This document shows, in pieces, positions 1 to 11,450 of a stretch of 64,000 nt of DNA. Each line of letters opens with the position of its first letter. Within the stretch, counting starts at the first letter, position 1. The translations under genes were made by a program, and so were the position numbers. The stretch is from the NCBI GenBank assembly GCA_003415625.1, contig PYIU01000010.1, forward strand, positions 62,001 through 126,000, read 5' to 3'. The notes beneath the pieces were generated by a model. That model made no database searches and was not told the DNA's origin. It saw only the letters and a program-made list of their open reading frames with translations. Source of the DNA: Aquanectria penicillioides. Its lineage: Eukaryota; Ascomycota; Sordariomycetes; Hypocreales; Nectriaceae.

Positions 1-603
1 TATGGACTAGAGCTAATGTGCGACCGTATGATACCCTTGTTAAGTTACATCCAACCTCGAATCAGATTTAGACACGTGATTTTCGCGGGGCACGAATCCC
101 GATTTTTGGATCATCGCCTCAGCACAGCCGCAATAGTGGTTCAAGTAGATGTTGGAAGTGATTTTTACAAACCTGTACTTGTGAAATAGACTTGGAGATA
201 TAGTTTTGCGCCTAGTTCCTCGCTCAAAACCGCTACATCTAAGAGCTGACTCCCGCGTATTATCCTCCGTAGGATGGTCTCTTTCTCCTGTGAGGTATAT
301 TTGCTCCTACTCGGACATTCCTCTATGGTTCTGACTCATCACTTCATAGGCCTGTGGTGATGTTCTCATCAAGCGGAAGATCGATGCCCATCGAAATCGC
401 TGCACGGAAGCCAGCTTTACTTGTCTTGACTGCATGGTCCACTTCCCCGGTGTGGAGTATCGATCACACATCGTATGTGACAACTAGACTTGGATAAAAT
501 GCTGCTTATGGCATGATCCTGTCGTATCTATGCCATCAGCTCTTCATCTGACCATATTCAGAATTGCATAACCGACGAACCAACCTATCAGGGTGCACTA
601 AGG
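1..603. other. Intergenic, no gene seen
   Basis: No coding frame, RNA gene or repeat that I can support. It is presumably the upstream region of the zinc-finger gene that begins at 604. An additional 5' exon of that gene cannot be excluded. Confidence 0.4.
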
Positions 604-2104
604 ATGGACACATCGAAAGAGGACAGGATTAACCACGATTCACTTGAAAACAAAACCCGTCAATGCCAAATTAATTACACTATATCGAAAGATCACACAG
701 CAGGCGAGGTTTCCCGTCGCTCGAATCTTTTGGCAGAGCTTGGGAGGAATGCAACACGGAAATCCCAGCTGCAATCTCGCCATTATCGCGATAAAGATCA
801 GCAGCGGCGTCTTCATGGCATTGCCATGAATGGAGTTCTGAAACCCAGGAGGTATCGTGAGCCTGAAGGTATACAACTAGCAGCCGCCAAGGACGGCACC
901 GAAGATATGGATATTGACCCGTATGTGCACAACTCTATTCCCCTGGACCACTTAACTAACTCTCTACGTGGGTCGCCGGGATAGAAACCTTTTGTTCCAA
1001 AAGGAATTAAGAGCTGATGAGATCAAGCTCGCCGGTGGTATTGCTGAGAACGGTCGCCCCGCAGAGCTCGTCCGTGTCCGTACGGACGGCACTTACGTCT
1101 CGATAGCTACTGGTGAACCTGTTGATGAGGCTGAGAACCCCGTCCAGAGGAAGCGCTCTTATAGCGAGCAGCTCAAGGACGAGGAGGAGATCAAGCTCGT
1201 CGGTGGTATTTATGAGAACGGTCGCCCCGCAGAGCTCGTCCGTGTCCGTACGGACGGCACTTACGTCTCGATAGCTACTGGTGAACTTGTTGATGAGGCT
1301 GAGATCTCCGTCTCGAGGAAGCGCTCTTATAGCGAGAAGCTCAAGGACGAGGAGGAGATCATGCAATCCATGGCTCGTCGCAAGAAGAACCTTAGCCCCA
1401 AGGACCTGGCACCTAAGATGTGCCGCGAGCCCGGATGCAACAAGGAGTTCAAGCGCCCTTGCGACCTAACTAAACACGAAAAGACTCACTCTAGACCGTG
1501 GAAGTGCCCCTTCTATACCTGCAAGTACCACTCGTATGGGTGGCCTACTGAAAAGGAGATGGACCGACACGTCAGAGATAAGCACTCAGAGTCTACACCC
1601 ATGTACGAATGCTTGTATAAACCTTGCCCGTACAAATCTAAGCGTGAGAGCAACTGTAAACAGCATATGGAAAAGGCTCACAACTGGACCTATGGACGAA
1701 CCAAAGCCCGTGACAAGAGGCTGCCCACTACTCCCGCCAATGCGATAATACAAACTTATCCTCATGATAATTTGCCGATCTCCTCAATAAACAACCAAGG
1801 CAACGAGCCTCCAGGAATAGATGGCCTCCGCCACGCAAGGCCATTTCGCGAAGTGCTGAAGGAGGGGGTCAGAGGTGATGAGCGTTCTAGAGAGAGGTTT
1901 GAAAAGCAGCTCGAAAGCCTATTCGACCCTATCCAGGACAAAGAACCGGATGATAGGAGTCCAAGTAGTCCCGGATTCCATGGATTCGAAGCCACGGCAC
2001 AATGTCCATCAGACCAGCAGCCTAGATTTCACAAGATACCACATCGAGTTGTCATGCAAAATTATCTCGCAATGTCCCGCTCCCGATATCGACATAAACA
2101 ATGA
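604..2104 (+). CDS. C2H2 zinc-finger protein with internal tandem repeat
   Basis: Two-exon model: exon 1 604-920, intron 921-984 (donor GTATGT, branch CTAAC at 956-960, acceptor TAG), exon 2 985-2104; the phase is kept across the junction and gives about 478 residues. Residues about 20-50 hold the segment YTISKDHTAGE..RRS.LLAELG, which recurs in the relic at 15.8 kb. Two nearly identical 56-residue units follow (nucleotides 1023-1358). Then come three C2H2-type fingers (CREPGCNKEF..H..H; CPFYTCKYH..H; CLYKPCPYK..H..H), consistent with nucleic-acid binding in the nucleus. The C-terminal part is charged and without recognised domain. The start is the first ATG of the frame. The family function is unknown to me; 'transcription factor' would be inference. 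No internal stop was seen, so it may be functional. Confidence 0.7.
1023..1358 (+). repeat. In-frame 168-bp tandem duplication in the zinc-finger gene
   Basis: Units 1023-1190 and 1191-1358 are 168 bp each (56 codons) and differ at roughly ten positions, so the duplication is recent and frame-preserving. Each unit encodes IKL.GGI.ENGRPAELVRVR, an acidic stretch and a KRSYSE.LKDEEE tail. The period is exact, with no indel. Confidence 0.9.
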
Positions 2105-2582
2105 ACGAGAAGCCTGGATTACCCACAATGAGTGGATTGTGCTGACATTCCGACTATAAGGCGTTCGCTTGGGTTGTTGTCTATATACAGGGCTGAACGA
2201 TAATACAGCCCCGTATAAGGATGTCCAATTCTCGTGATAGTGCACTCACCCTTGAAAGTATCAAAGGATCCAACAACAACTCTTAGATTTCAGATACCTA
2301 ACCCCTATACTTACAATAACGATATTTGTACATAGTCACAGTAGATATAGAATTGACTCGGCTATAACGGTTCTGGCCAGAATGATTCCAACTTGTCTCT
2401 AATCATTGTAACATTCAAGACTGTGCCATGCTAACAAAATGAACATTTATCACAAAGCCAAGCCCAACTGTAAAATATGTTATAAAAAATATTATTAATT
2501 ATATTTAAAAGTTGTTATTTTGAAGAGGTATATTGCATTGACTTTTCTTTGTTGAATCTTCTTTCATCATTCCTAACTCAAG
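2105..2582. other. Intergenic, AT-rich
   Basis: 3' flank of the zinc-finger gene, becoming AT-rich near 2470-2520. No gene seen. Confidence 0.4.
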
Positions 2583-2584
2583 TA

Positions 2585-2773
2585 TTGTACTATGAAAACC
2601 CAGCAAAATCCGACCACCTCAGTTTCTTTAAGAGAAAAAAAAAAGAACAAAAGTACATAAAAAGTACCCAAAATAATTTTTTAAGTAGATCTTTCTTTTT
2701 ATTGTACATTGTAAACGGCGAAGACCTTGTCAATGCCAAGGTGGTCGAATTTGCTGGACTTTTATGGTATCAA
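2585..2773. mobile_element. MITE-like element with 35-bp terminal inverted repeats and TA flanks
   Basis: 2585-2619 and the reverse complement of 2739-2773 align over about 35 bp; both end in the shared core CCAGCAAA..CGACCACCT. Each end abuts a TA dinucleotide (2583-2584 and 2774-2775), the target duplication of Tc1/mariner (pogo/Fot1) elements. The 189-bp element has no coding capacity and an AT-rich middle. It is probably a non-autonomous mariner-type MITE; the parent transposase is not in the window. Confidence 0.6.
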
Positions 2774-2775
2774 TA

Positions 2776-3205
2776 TAGGAAGGTCATATTTAAAGAAGCG
2801 TCCTAAACAGCTTGGCTTTGTTCAATCATGTAAACTCTGCGGCGTGAGCTGGCTCATTTACATACTTGACTGAACCTATATTTGGTAGAAATTATCGACT
2901 CTGGCGTGTGTCTCGTAGCGAACGATCCTCACGACGCTAGGCTCACTTTGAATGAGACCTCGGACTACCTCGACGTACTCCTGACCTCGCCAAAAGTCCG
3001 CACAATGATCAAACCCGAAGTCAGCCCAAACCCTTATTCTAGCGGGTTAATAATTCGAACACCAGTTGACGGCATCGTTGCAGGTTTTCATCGGAGAGTG
3101 ACGTTTATAAATTTGAAGTTGCATGATTTCACCTTAGCATGAGATATCAGCTTTCTGAATCCCTACCGCAACATCGCCAACAGGTTTTCAGTTGCGCATC
3201 TTCCT
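2776..3205. other. Intergenic
   Basis: Contains an open stretch on the + strand (about 2882-3142) without an ATG and without recognisable similarity. It lies downstream of the reverse-strand HeLo-kinase pseudogene. Confidence 0.35.
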
Positions 3206-4870
3206 TTACACCCGGCAGTTCTCCAAGGGCTGTATCACTTTTCGGAGAAACTGTGTTTCGAGCCAGTTCTTCTCGGACCCGCTGGGCCAAAATTCGCCAC
3301 CTAGACATATTTTGACTACCTCTTGGCAAACAGAGCCCGCTCTGTATGCGATATCACCACTCAAGTATCGGTCCCGCAGTGTCTTCTGGATCAACTGAGG
3401 CGGCACGTCTGCGTGGATTGACTGCGTCGATCTCTATAGAGCGATATCCAGGAGCACAATACCAAGACTGTATATATCATACAGCTTCTTGAAAGCCTGT
3501 CTTGGCAAACTGGCTGAGAGATACCGGGGATCGCAGTAGAAGACCATTTCATTATCAAGCACAGCGGGTTCCGAGTACTCGGCCGGACGACTGCCAGCCC
3601 AGGAATAGTTCTCTTCGCGCGAGTATCCAAATCCGGTAATGTACGGAGACGTCAAAATACCTGATGTGAGATGCCCATTCTTCGACTCATCGTCGACCTG
3701 AGAGAAGAAAAATAGAATGTTGTGGGGACAGATGGACTTGTGCACCCAGCCACTTGTGTGAAAAGCGAGGACGGCTCTGCTCAGCTTCACGGCCAGCGAG
3801 GTCCTGTCGTTGAGGGAAGGGAGGTGCCGGTGTCGACCGTCGGACACAAGAAACTGCTGCAGCGGCATCATAGTAACCTCGGAGGTGGTGTCTTCAGGGT
3901 ATTTCAGAATACAAGCTACCCTAAATTCGTCGTCGCATGTTCCGAGTGCCTCGAGCTGCAGCGATCTTAAATCGGACGGCTTGGTATTGCCGGCGAGGAA
4001 AGAGGCCACATACCGGATTCGCAGGAGTCCTTTTTCTCTGGCCACCTTGTCCCCCGTTGGTAATCAGTGCCACTCCACCAAGAAGGCTCAGTTGTTCAGA
4101 TATCGGCACTCCTGAAGCGACAATGGAGTGCCAGGGAGTGTTATAAATGGAATATCTGACACGAAGGAGGTTGGTTCGCCCCGTGGGGTACGATTGGGAC
4201 GAGAGTGTAGTACCGTGTCTTGGTCCATACGCAAGCGCAGGGTTCTCAGTGACGAGAGCGCATATAGTTCCTGGTACCAGCCAGCAGCAGAGGCCCGTAT
4301 GATGTCGAGCTTCGCAGCGTTATCAGTCCCAAGGACTGAAATCGAGAGCTCGTCGAAAGCTTGCCGCATCCTTGCCTGGTCCGCCTCCTGTAGCAGCGAA
4401 ACGAGGGCGTCGTTCGGAGCTTTCAGGTCAGCTACCATTTCCTCCATCCGCGCCTTGTCTGAGAGAGCCCACCTCAGGCGGTTTGTGATGGCGGTCGAGT
4501 CGCCGGGCGATGCCACAGTTGCCTCCAAGTGCGCATGGGCGTGTGAGTAAGTGGTTTGGTCGCCGTACCGTGCCGTTACAGAAGCAGCGGTTCCAGCCAG
4601 GATCTCGTGGACGTAATTCAGCGTCTAGAGGATTGTCTGAGCGTGCCGCACAGAAACCTCGGGGCCGGTATCTTCTTTGCTTACCCTGGAAGTGTTGCCC
4701 CAAAGATGGAAACGCTACAGCTCTATTTCTAAGCGGCAGCGCGGCACGGCAAAGTCGGTCTTCATCTCGCATGCCGACAAGGGTTTGCGGTACCCGACCG
4801 TACATGAGCCGAATAACTCCAGGAGCTGAATGCCAAGGCTTATGCCGCCCAGAACAGTGCCCTCGTCCAT
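3206..4870 (-). pseudogene. HeLo-domain / kinase-like signalling protein, broken
   Basis: The ATG at 4870-4868 opens an N-terminus typical of HeLo (prion-inhibition and propagation) domains: a hydrophobic GGISLGIQLLELFG stretch, then DFAVPRCRLEIEL, an in-frame TAG (4715-4717) and RFHLWG. An intron 4684-4625 fits the phase. HeLo-like helices continue to about 4100 (LNYVHEILAG, LRWALSDKARMEEMV). After a frame disruption near 4045-4110 a kinase-like domain follows, with WVHKSICPHNILFF in the catalytic-loop position (HKS instead of HRD), so probably catalytically inactive, then YDIYSLGIVLLDIAL, a second in-frame TAG (3434-3436, where the family has Trp) and RSTQ... to a natural stop at 3206. In related genes HeLo domains mediate cell-death or membrane-targeting responses. 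Both TAGs are compatible with single C-to-T changes. Confidence 0.7.
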
Positions 4871-5150
4871 GGATTGCCAAACCCTTGTTGTATCAGCTCG
4901 GGAAAGGCCTGGAGCGCAACTCAGCTGCGTCGTCTGGGTGGGTCTCGGTGGGAGCGTGGACGCCGAATTCTTGATATCGCAATATCGCAGCGTTCAAGTT
5001 CGCTCGGGGGCTCTTATTAGCGCGGAGCCCAGCCTCACTTTCTGCATGTAGGTTGGCTTCTCTGAGTGGCATTCCTATTTTTCTTTTGCGAATCAGGCTG
5101 GAACTTCATATCAGACCCCATTTTACACGAAGCGAACCAGACGCAGAAAG

Positions 5151-8077
5151 ATGTTGAAATACTTTGCTCCGCCCCCGATCCCCTCCTCACAATGGTCTGG
5201 ACCTGCCAGACCAGTGCCTCAGATACGGCTGGGTTCATACGACAGCAGCCAACTCTTGCACGCCGCAACCCCGTCGCAGACATTTGCGCTCTCGCCCGGA
5301 GCCGGTGGTGGGGCTGAGGCAACAGAACGAATCCTTGGGACATCCCCAATCAAGAAACCCGAGATTCACGAGCTTATCATGTTTGCAAGCGCACTTCTGC
5401 CTCTGATCAATGTAGAGAATGGGGAACACCAGTCGGGTCACTTGGCGGACACAGTTTGTTGTTACCCAAGCCAGATAGTTGGAACTGGCGCAACATTTAC
5501 CGTTCGGCGGGTAAGAGTACCCTGCAAGTGCATCAAAACGGGTTACACGGTAACAAAGACCCCGAGGATTACATCTAACCCTGGAGATGAGTCGGAGCTC
5601 CGGAATCGTCTCCGACATATGCTGTTCGAACTTCGTGTTCTGAGCCACGAGCCCCTGGCTCAACATCCCAACATTATCCGACTTCAGGGAATTACCTGGG
5701 AGGACGATGCACATGATCTTGAGGCGAAGCGGCCGGCGCTGATCCTTGAGTACGCCGACGGAGGTAAGAGAACATCAATTTTAGCTCGAAGTGGGCTGAA
5801 CACATCTACCATGAAAAAGGTACGCTAGAACAGATGCTTCGAGACGACGCGCTTCCTCGACGTTGGGGCCTCAAGGTCTGCCTTGATGTCAGTAATAGGC
5901 TGCAGGCACTGCACGACTGCAGGATAATTCACTCAGACCTTAAGTGCGAGAATATCCTCATGTTTGCAGACGAGCACGGCGGGTTCATCGCCAAAGTCGC
6001 GCATTTCGGATTCTCTGTGGCTGCTAGTGGTCGTAGAACAAGACTATCCGGTGGCTCACCACCCTGGACCGCTCCGGAATGGCAAGAGAACATCGCCGCG
6101 GAGTTTCTCCCCCACATAGACATATATCCCTTTGGCTTATTAGTCTGGAAGGTGATGTCTCAATCCCAGAATCCATTCAAAGATGCTCTAACGCAGAACA
6201 CGTCCGAGTCTCCAGGCTTCACGATCGACCACGTCGAGAGACTAAAGCAGCAAGATGACAAGGTTCTAGAGTTGGCGCGACTTCACATACGGGGAAAGGT
6301 GGATGGGGAATGCCTTTACCCAACATTGGCTGTTCTTCAGCATACAATTCGGCGAATACCCCTTGAGCGAAGCCTAACGAAGGCGTGCTCGATTCTCCGT
6401 TCCTGGGTTAAACCGCGATATCACGATGACAAAGAGTAAGAATCCCTGCTAAGGACATGGCAAAGCGCATCCTAAACTGACAGACGTAGGGCTAAACAGG
6501 CGCTGAATCACGGAACGTTTCTTCGAGAGATGATCGATGGTGTTTTGCTGAGGCTGGACGCAGAGTTCCGGACGCCTAGACGTCTCTTGACACTGTGTGG
6601 AATGCTTATTCCATGGACAAACTTATCTAATGAGAATCTGAAGGGGCTAAAGCTACAGAAAGACAATGTGTAGGATCATATTTCCAATGTCTAAGTCGGA
6701 GCTGCGGACTGACAGCAAACAGCATTGACGAAGAGTTTGTCGATAGGCGCTGTAAACAGGCCGCAGCAAAGACAACAGCGCGTGGAAGAGCCAGTCAAAG
6801 GTATGTGTAACTTATCACTGAGCTCTTAGTAGGAATGGCAATGCTCAAGTCATCAAGGAGAGTTGACGAGCTCCGTATCTTCTCTCGGGCAGCCGGGCAG
6901 GCTCCGAGCTTTCATTTGCAACCCAACATTGTTCTTGAAGTAAGTCGTCCTATGAGCAATCTCGGGATGCATTGACACAAAGCACCCGGCGCTAATATCT
7001 TGGACACAGTCCTGCAGGAAGCCTCCTGCTTTAGTGCAACTCACATTCGTCTCCTTCAGCCAGTTGTGCGGGAACTAGCCAGACAATCCTTAAACAAGGC
7101 CGCAGATGCGGGAGACTCCACCGCCGCTCTGTTCATGGCAGCGTACCACCTGGACGTTTGTTTTGAACCCGCGAAGGCTTGTCACTGGATCATGAAAGCA
7201 GCACAAATGGGGGCTGCATCGGCTATGTATCTCTGTTATCGTACTCACAGTGCGCTCGGGGTCCAGTTTCCCGAGCACCACAAGGACACCCTCAAAGACT
7301 GGTTGTACAGGGGCATCTGCTGGGGATCCCAAATCGCGCTCGAAGACGCCCACACGGTCGACCCAGGGTTGCGCTCCATGGCAGAAACTATCCCAAGGCT
7401 CCAGGGAAGTTGGTTTGGAGACACGCCCTTTCCGGGGGCAATGCTAGCAGGTCGACATTAGAGTCTTCTCTCCGAGACCCCGAACTCGCTTGCAACCAAG
7501 ATCCGTCAAGATCGGCGACACGTATATGACATCATTCTTCTGGATGAGGAGGGCCACACTCTACTCCATATTCTGGCTGCCCAAGCTTTCACCGACACCG
7601 GCATCGCCATGTTAAAGACAGTCCTCGACGAGCACGGAGCCGATCTCAACGTATCGGCTCTCTGCCGTCGTGTGCCCGATGACTGGAGAAAACGTCTTCC
7701 ACGCGCTTGCTCGGGTGTCAGAGCACGGTAGAGACGAGGTAGCGGTGGCCAGTGTATTCCGGAAGTTGTGGGATGTTTTCCCTGACGTTGCACTGCTAGA
7801 TCAACTGACGACTGGTAGTCTAGGTCTAGGCGACGGGCCTTTGGCAGGCATGCGTTTTACGCCTCTCATGCTGGCTTTGGTGTTCTCGAATTCGACCATT
7901 GTGCGTCTTATGGTTGAGATTGGAGCAGATCCTACCCTAGCAAACGGGTAGGGGATGACGCCAATGACGATGGCAGAAGAGCTTGCCTCCGGCTTCGAAA
8001 GAGAATACCACTTGAGCATCATTGATCCAAATTTGCAGGATGAGGATCTGTCACCTACGGCCGAGATGCTAAAGTGA
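5151..8077 (+). pseudogene. Protein kinase with Sel1-like and ankyrin repeats, decayed
   Basis: The kinase N-lobe (GTGATFTVRRVRV glycine loop) lies in an exon ending at 5763; intron 5764-5819 restores GG-TLEQML. The C-lobe shows IIHSDLKCENIL (HSD for HRD), AHFGFS where DFG is expected, WTAPEW and IDIYPFGLLVWK. The DFG aspartate, which binds Mg-ATP, is replaced by His. An intron 6436-6489 extends the frame, and further introns are likely (GTAAGT donor at 6940, acceptor at 7017). From about 7018 come Sel1-like helices (ADAGDSTAALFMAAYH, AAQMGAASAMYL), an in-frame TAG at 7459-7461, ankyrin-like repeats (EGHTLLHILAAQ, FTPLMLALVFSNS), a frameshift near 7660-7680 and another in-frame TAG just after LANG (about 7948). 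The start is uncertain: the frame is open from 5151, and an ATG at 5379 is also possible. Head-to-head with the HeLo-kinase pseudogene. Confidence 0.65.
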
Positions 8078-8662
8078 CGGCAGGAAAGCTTGAAAATTCT
8101 GCAGTCCGCAGGTCATTCATATAGAAAATAGTCTTGTTTTATATTTCCCTAGCACGATTTTGACAAAAAGCAATCAGATTCTTACATCTTTTGGCAGAGT
8201 TCATCATCAGTCCGATATTTTTCTCCTTCTTAGCGTGCCCTCCCTACGTCCGTTGAGGTGGCGCGGGACACGTTAGATCATAGGCTCAGCCTCGCCAACA
8301 CCATTTAGACTAGAAGAGAGCGACGGTGAGGATGGGAAACGAATCAAGAGGCGTTCAGCCGACCTTAGCGCTTCAATGACTTCCTGAGGCCGCGAGACAG
8401 CCACGAAAGCCGATGAATAAAAACTTCGCGTTGATTGTCAGTAAGCCTCGCCTCACCTCGCCTTTCAATTTTACCAATAGACGGCCCTGCAGCCTAGCTA
8501 CCGTTCTGTCGCCGACACACTCCGTTAATTCCCTCTCCACACCAGCAAGCTCATCGGTCTTCAGTCTCTAAACTATAGGGCTTGGAGCAGATCACTCATC
8601 TCAGCGCTCTCCTGCACAATACCACGTTCCTGCTCGACCGATTGCCAGCGACTATCGTAGGT
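8078..8662. other. Intergenic, upstream of AAA+ ATPase 1
   Basis: No gene seen. Contains C/T-rich stretches (about 8440-8480) of the kind common in fungal promoters. Confidence 0.35.
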
Positions 8663-11349
8663 ATGGCTAGTACGAAGGAATACTCTAGAAGGAGAGCGCC
8701 CAGGGAGGAATTGTCATCCTCCAGTAGAGTTTCATCTGTAAAAAGCGAGGGAGACGAAAGTCTCGACTCCGAGGACAATAGCAGCCCGAAGCGGAGGAAA
8801 GTCGGAGCCGAGGAACCTGCGCGATGCCCATTACTCCCAGATTGGTGGCTCAAGAGTCGCGTTCGACTTGCCTCGGAGCCATATGAGCCTCAACTCACCC
8901 TTGTATCTTGTGGGTGCGCCGCGGCAAAAACAGGCAAAAAGTTGGACGAGTGCCAGAGCGGGCAAACGGACTACAGCATCCACAAGGACATCTACGACGA
9001 GCTCTTCTACGACATCTGGAGAAGACTGCTTGCACCAGTTACCGACACACCAAGTTTCCCTGCTAGCTCTCCATTTATCCTCCTCAACTTAGTCACTAAA
9101 GAAGCCTTTCACTTCCTCGACCATCTAGTAGGGAGCCTTGCGACGCAGCTCGGGGCCGATCTCGTTCAACTATCGCCGTCGGATATCGCCGATATCGCGA
9201 CTGACACTCTAAGAGAAAGGCTCGACGAAGGCTCAAAGCATAGCCTCCTCCGAATGCCTTGCGACGGAGTCCAAGAGAAGAGTTCGACATGGTCCGACAG
9301 TTTCCGGGATCATCTCGCCCAGTTCTCATCTGAGCAGCTTGACGATCTGAAGGACTGGGAGTGGAGTAGCGACACCAGCCTGCGAAGCGATGTGAGCGAC
9401 CTTGAGGATTCAGCAGAGACGACTCGGCCCTTGCGACGACTCGACGACGAGGAGAGGTGCATGCGAGAGAGCGACGTGCATATGGATGAATTCTGTCGCA
9501 GAGAAAGAGTTCTTAGGTATTTTATTCATAAAATCCCATTTTCACCTAAGATTAAGATGCGGACTCTGGAAGCCCAAGGGCTCAGCGTGGCCGTCAACAA
9601 TGCACAACACATGGCCCAATCATCGGAACTAGAACCGCCGCCAGGAGGCCTGATCCTACACATCTCAGACTTCAATCGCATAATCGAGGGAGAGGTTGGG
9701 GGCAAAATAGCCCAGTTACTCGTTGCTATCATCTCCAGTGGACGTCGGCATGGCAAAAATATGCTCGTCATTGGCACTGATCCCGGCATTACCACGAAAG
9801 CAGTGTGGATGGGCGACGATATACTGGACAAGACAGACAAACTGGTCGTGGATATGGCCAACTGTGCAAGTAACCTTGACCTTGCAGGCCATGACAAGGT
9901 TGAGAGGCTTCGAGACATCAACTGTCGGATAATCAAGAGAGCATTCAGGAGTGGAATCCCCGAGGCGCGGGGGATACATATGTTCTCTGTGCTCCCCCCT
10001 TGGAACCTCTCTGCTCTAAGCGAATTTGAGAAGCAGCTACAAACAAAATATTGGGACTTTGCCACAATCATACGGCTCTTGGACCAGGTCCGATGGAGGT
10101 TTCGGTCCAATCTTCCTGTCACCCTTGACATAGTTGCCCAAGCCTTCATTAGGACGGTGTCGTGCGGGAGCATCCGATCCAACTGGGCCGATGCGCCATT
10201 CGAGAGGACGGCAGCGGCGGCGAAACACACCAAGTCCACTCCAGGCCTCGAGAAAATAAAAGAGGAATGTAACAAGTATGAAGAAAGGCTTCTGGACGGC
10301 ATCGCAGATCCCAGTGAGTAACCCATTTCGAGGCACCTCTGACCTCTGGCTCTTCCTGACTCGTGGCCTCCCTAGATGAACTCTCCATTACCTTTGATGA
10401 TATCGAGGTCAGTCCATCCGTAGTAGATGCCCTCCAGGACCTCGTCACGCTCCCTGTGGCACATCCCGGGGAGTTCGAGGTCGGGATCCTTGCCGACAAC
10501 AGACTTACCGGGGCGCTGCTCTACGGCCTGCCGGGCACGGGCAAAACGCTGCTCGCAAAGGCGCTCGCCAAACAGGCCAACGCCACAGTGCTGCAGGTGT
10601 CCGGAGCCGATGTGCACCAAAAGTACGTGGGCGAGGCTGAGAAGATCGTCCGGGCCATTTTCTCGCTCGGGCGCAAGCTCAGCCCGTGCATCGTCTTCAT
10701 CGACGAAGGCGATAGCGTCTTCGGTCTGCGCGACCAAGCGCACCACTCCGAAGTGAACGTCATCAACCAGTTCCTGGGCGAGTGGGACGGCCTGCGCACG
10801 ACGACACCCACGTCGGTCATGATATTCGTCGGTACCAACCGGCCCTACGAGATCGACTCGGCCATTCTACGGCGCCTACCGCGGCGCATCTTCCTCGACC
10901 TGCCGTCGACGCGCAGCCGCGAGAAGATCTTGCAGATCCTGCCGCGCGACGAAGAGCTCGCCGCCGACGTCGACCTCTCGTCCGTCGCTGTGGGGACCAA
11001 GTCCTTCTCCGGCTCCGATCTCAAGAGCCTATCTATTGCCGCCGCCCTCAACTGCGTACGAGAACGATCCAAGGCCGGCGCAGCTGACAACTCATTATCG
11101 TCGCAGCCACGGTCACCATCAGCGAAGCGTGTTTTGCTCCGTCGCCACTTCACCAGGGCTCTCGGCGAGATCAGCACCAGCACGGACATGAAGATGTTCG
11201 AGAAAATTAGGGAGTTCCATAAACAGCATGAAGCAAAGGATCCTAGCCCGACAATTCAAAGTAGGCAACCTAACCACTTGGCTGTTGTGTGTTTTTTTTT
11301 TTTTTTTTTTGGCTAAAAACCCCTAGGATTTCTTCAGCGGGCTTGCTAG
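8663..11349 (+). CDS. AAA+ ATPase (Msp1/ATAD1-like domain), fungal
   Basis: The ATG at 8663 opens a long first exon (to 10313) with a low-complexity Ser/acid N-terminus, a PDWWLKSRVRLASEPYEP block and a helical middle region. Intron 10314-10375 (GTGAGT...CCTAG) leads to the AAA+ core: Walker A GLPGTGKT, Walker B CIVFIDEGDS, sensor/second-region motif VGTNRPYEIDSAILRRLPRRIFLDLP, as in membrane-extracting Msp1/ATAD1-type ATPases. I propose a last intron 11261-11326, whose polypyrimidine tract would be the 19-T run at 11292-11310; splicing gives about 852 residues ending in FLQRAC. Without it the frame reads through poly-Phe to 11316. Related fungal proteins are annotated as mitochondrial ATAD1-like, but the substrate is unknown. 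No internal stops. Tandem with the AAA+ gene at 12.2 kb. Confidence 0.75.
11292..11310 (+). repeat. T19 homopolymer, probable intron polypyrimidine tract
   Basis: Nineteen consecutive T residues followed by GGCTAAAAACCCCTAG, just inside the proposed last intron of AAA+ ATPase 1. Confidence 0.6.
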
Positions 11350-11450
11350 GAGAATGTTAACTGTAACCTTGAGCAAAATAAGCAGCCCTGGGAGTTATTT
11401 AGCGGGCTTTATAGCACAATGTGAGCTATAGCTCTAGCCAAAATAAGCAA
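11336..11450. repeat. Imperfect 65-bp tandem repeat
   Basis: Two copies start at 11336 and 11401. Both begin AGCGGGCTT and end AAAATAAGCA with matching spacing (TAG, AATGT, CT.TA.C between). They lie in the 3' region of the AAA+ gene; origin unknown. Confidence 0.6.

Noticed and set aside
2882..3142. Open stretch of 86 codons on the + strand
   Set aside because: No ATG start, no recognisable domain, no splice context.
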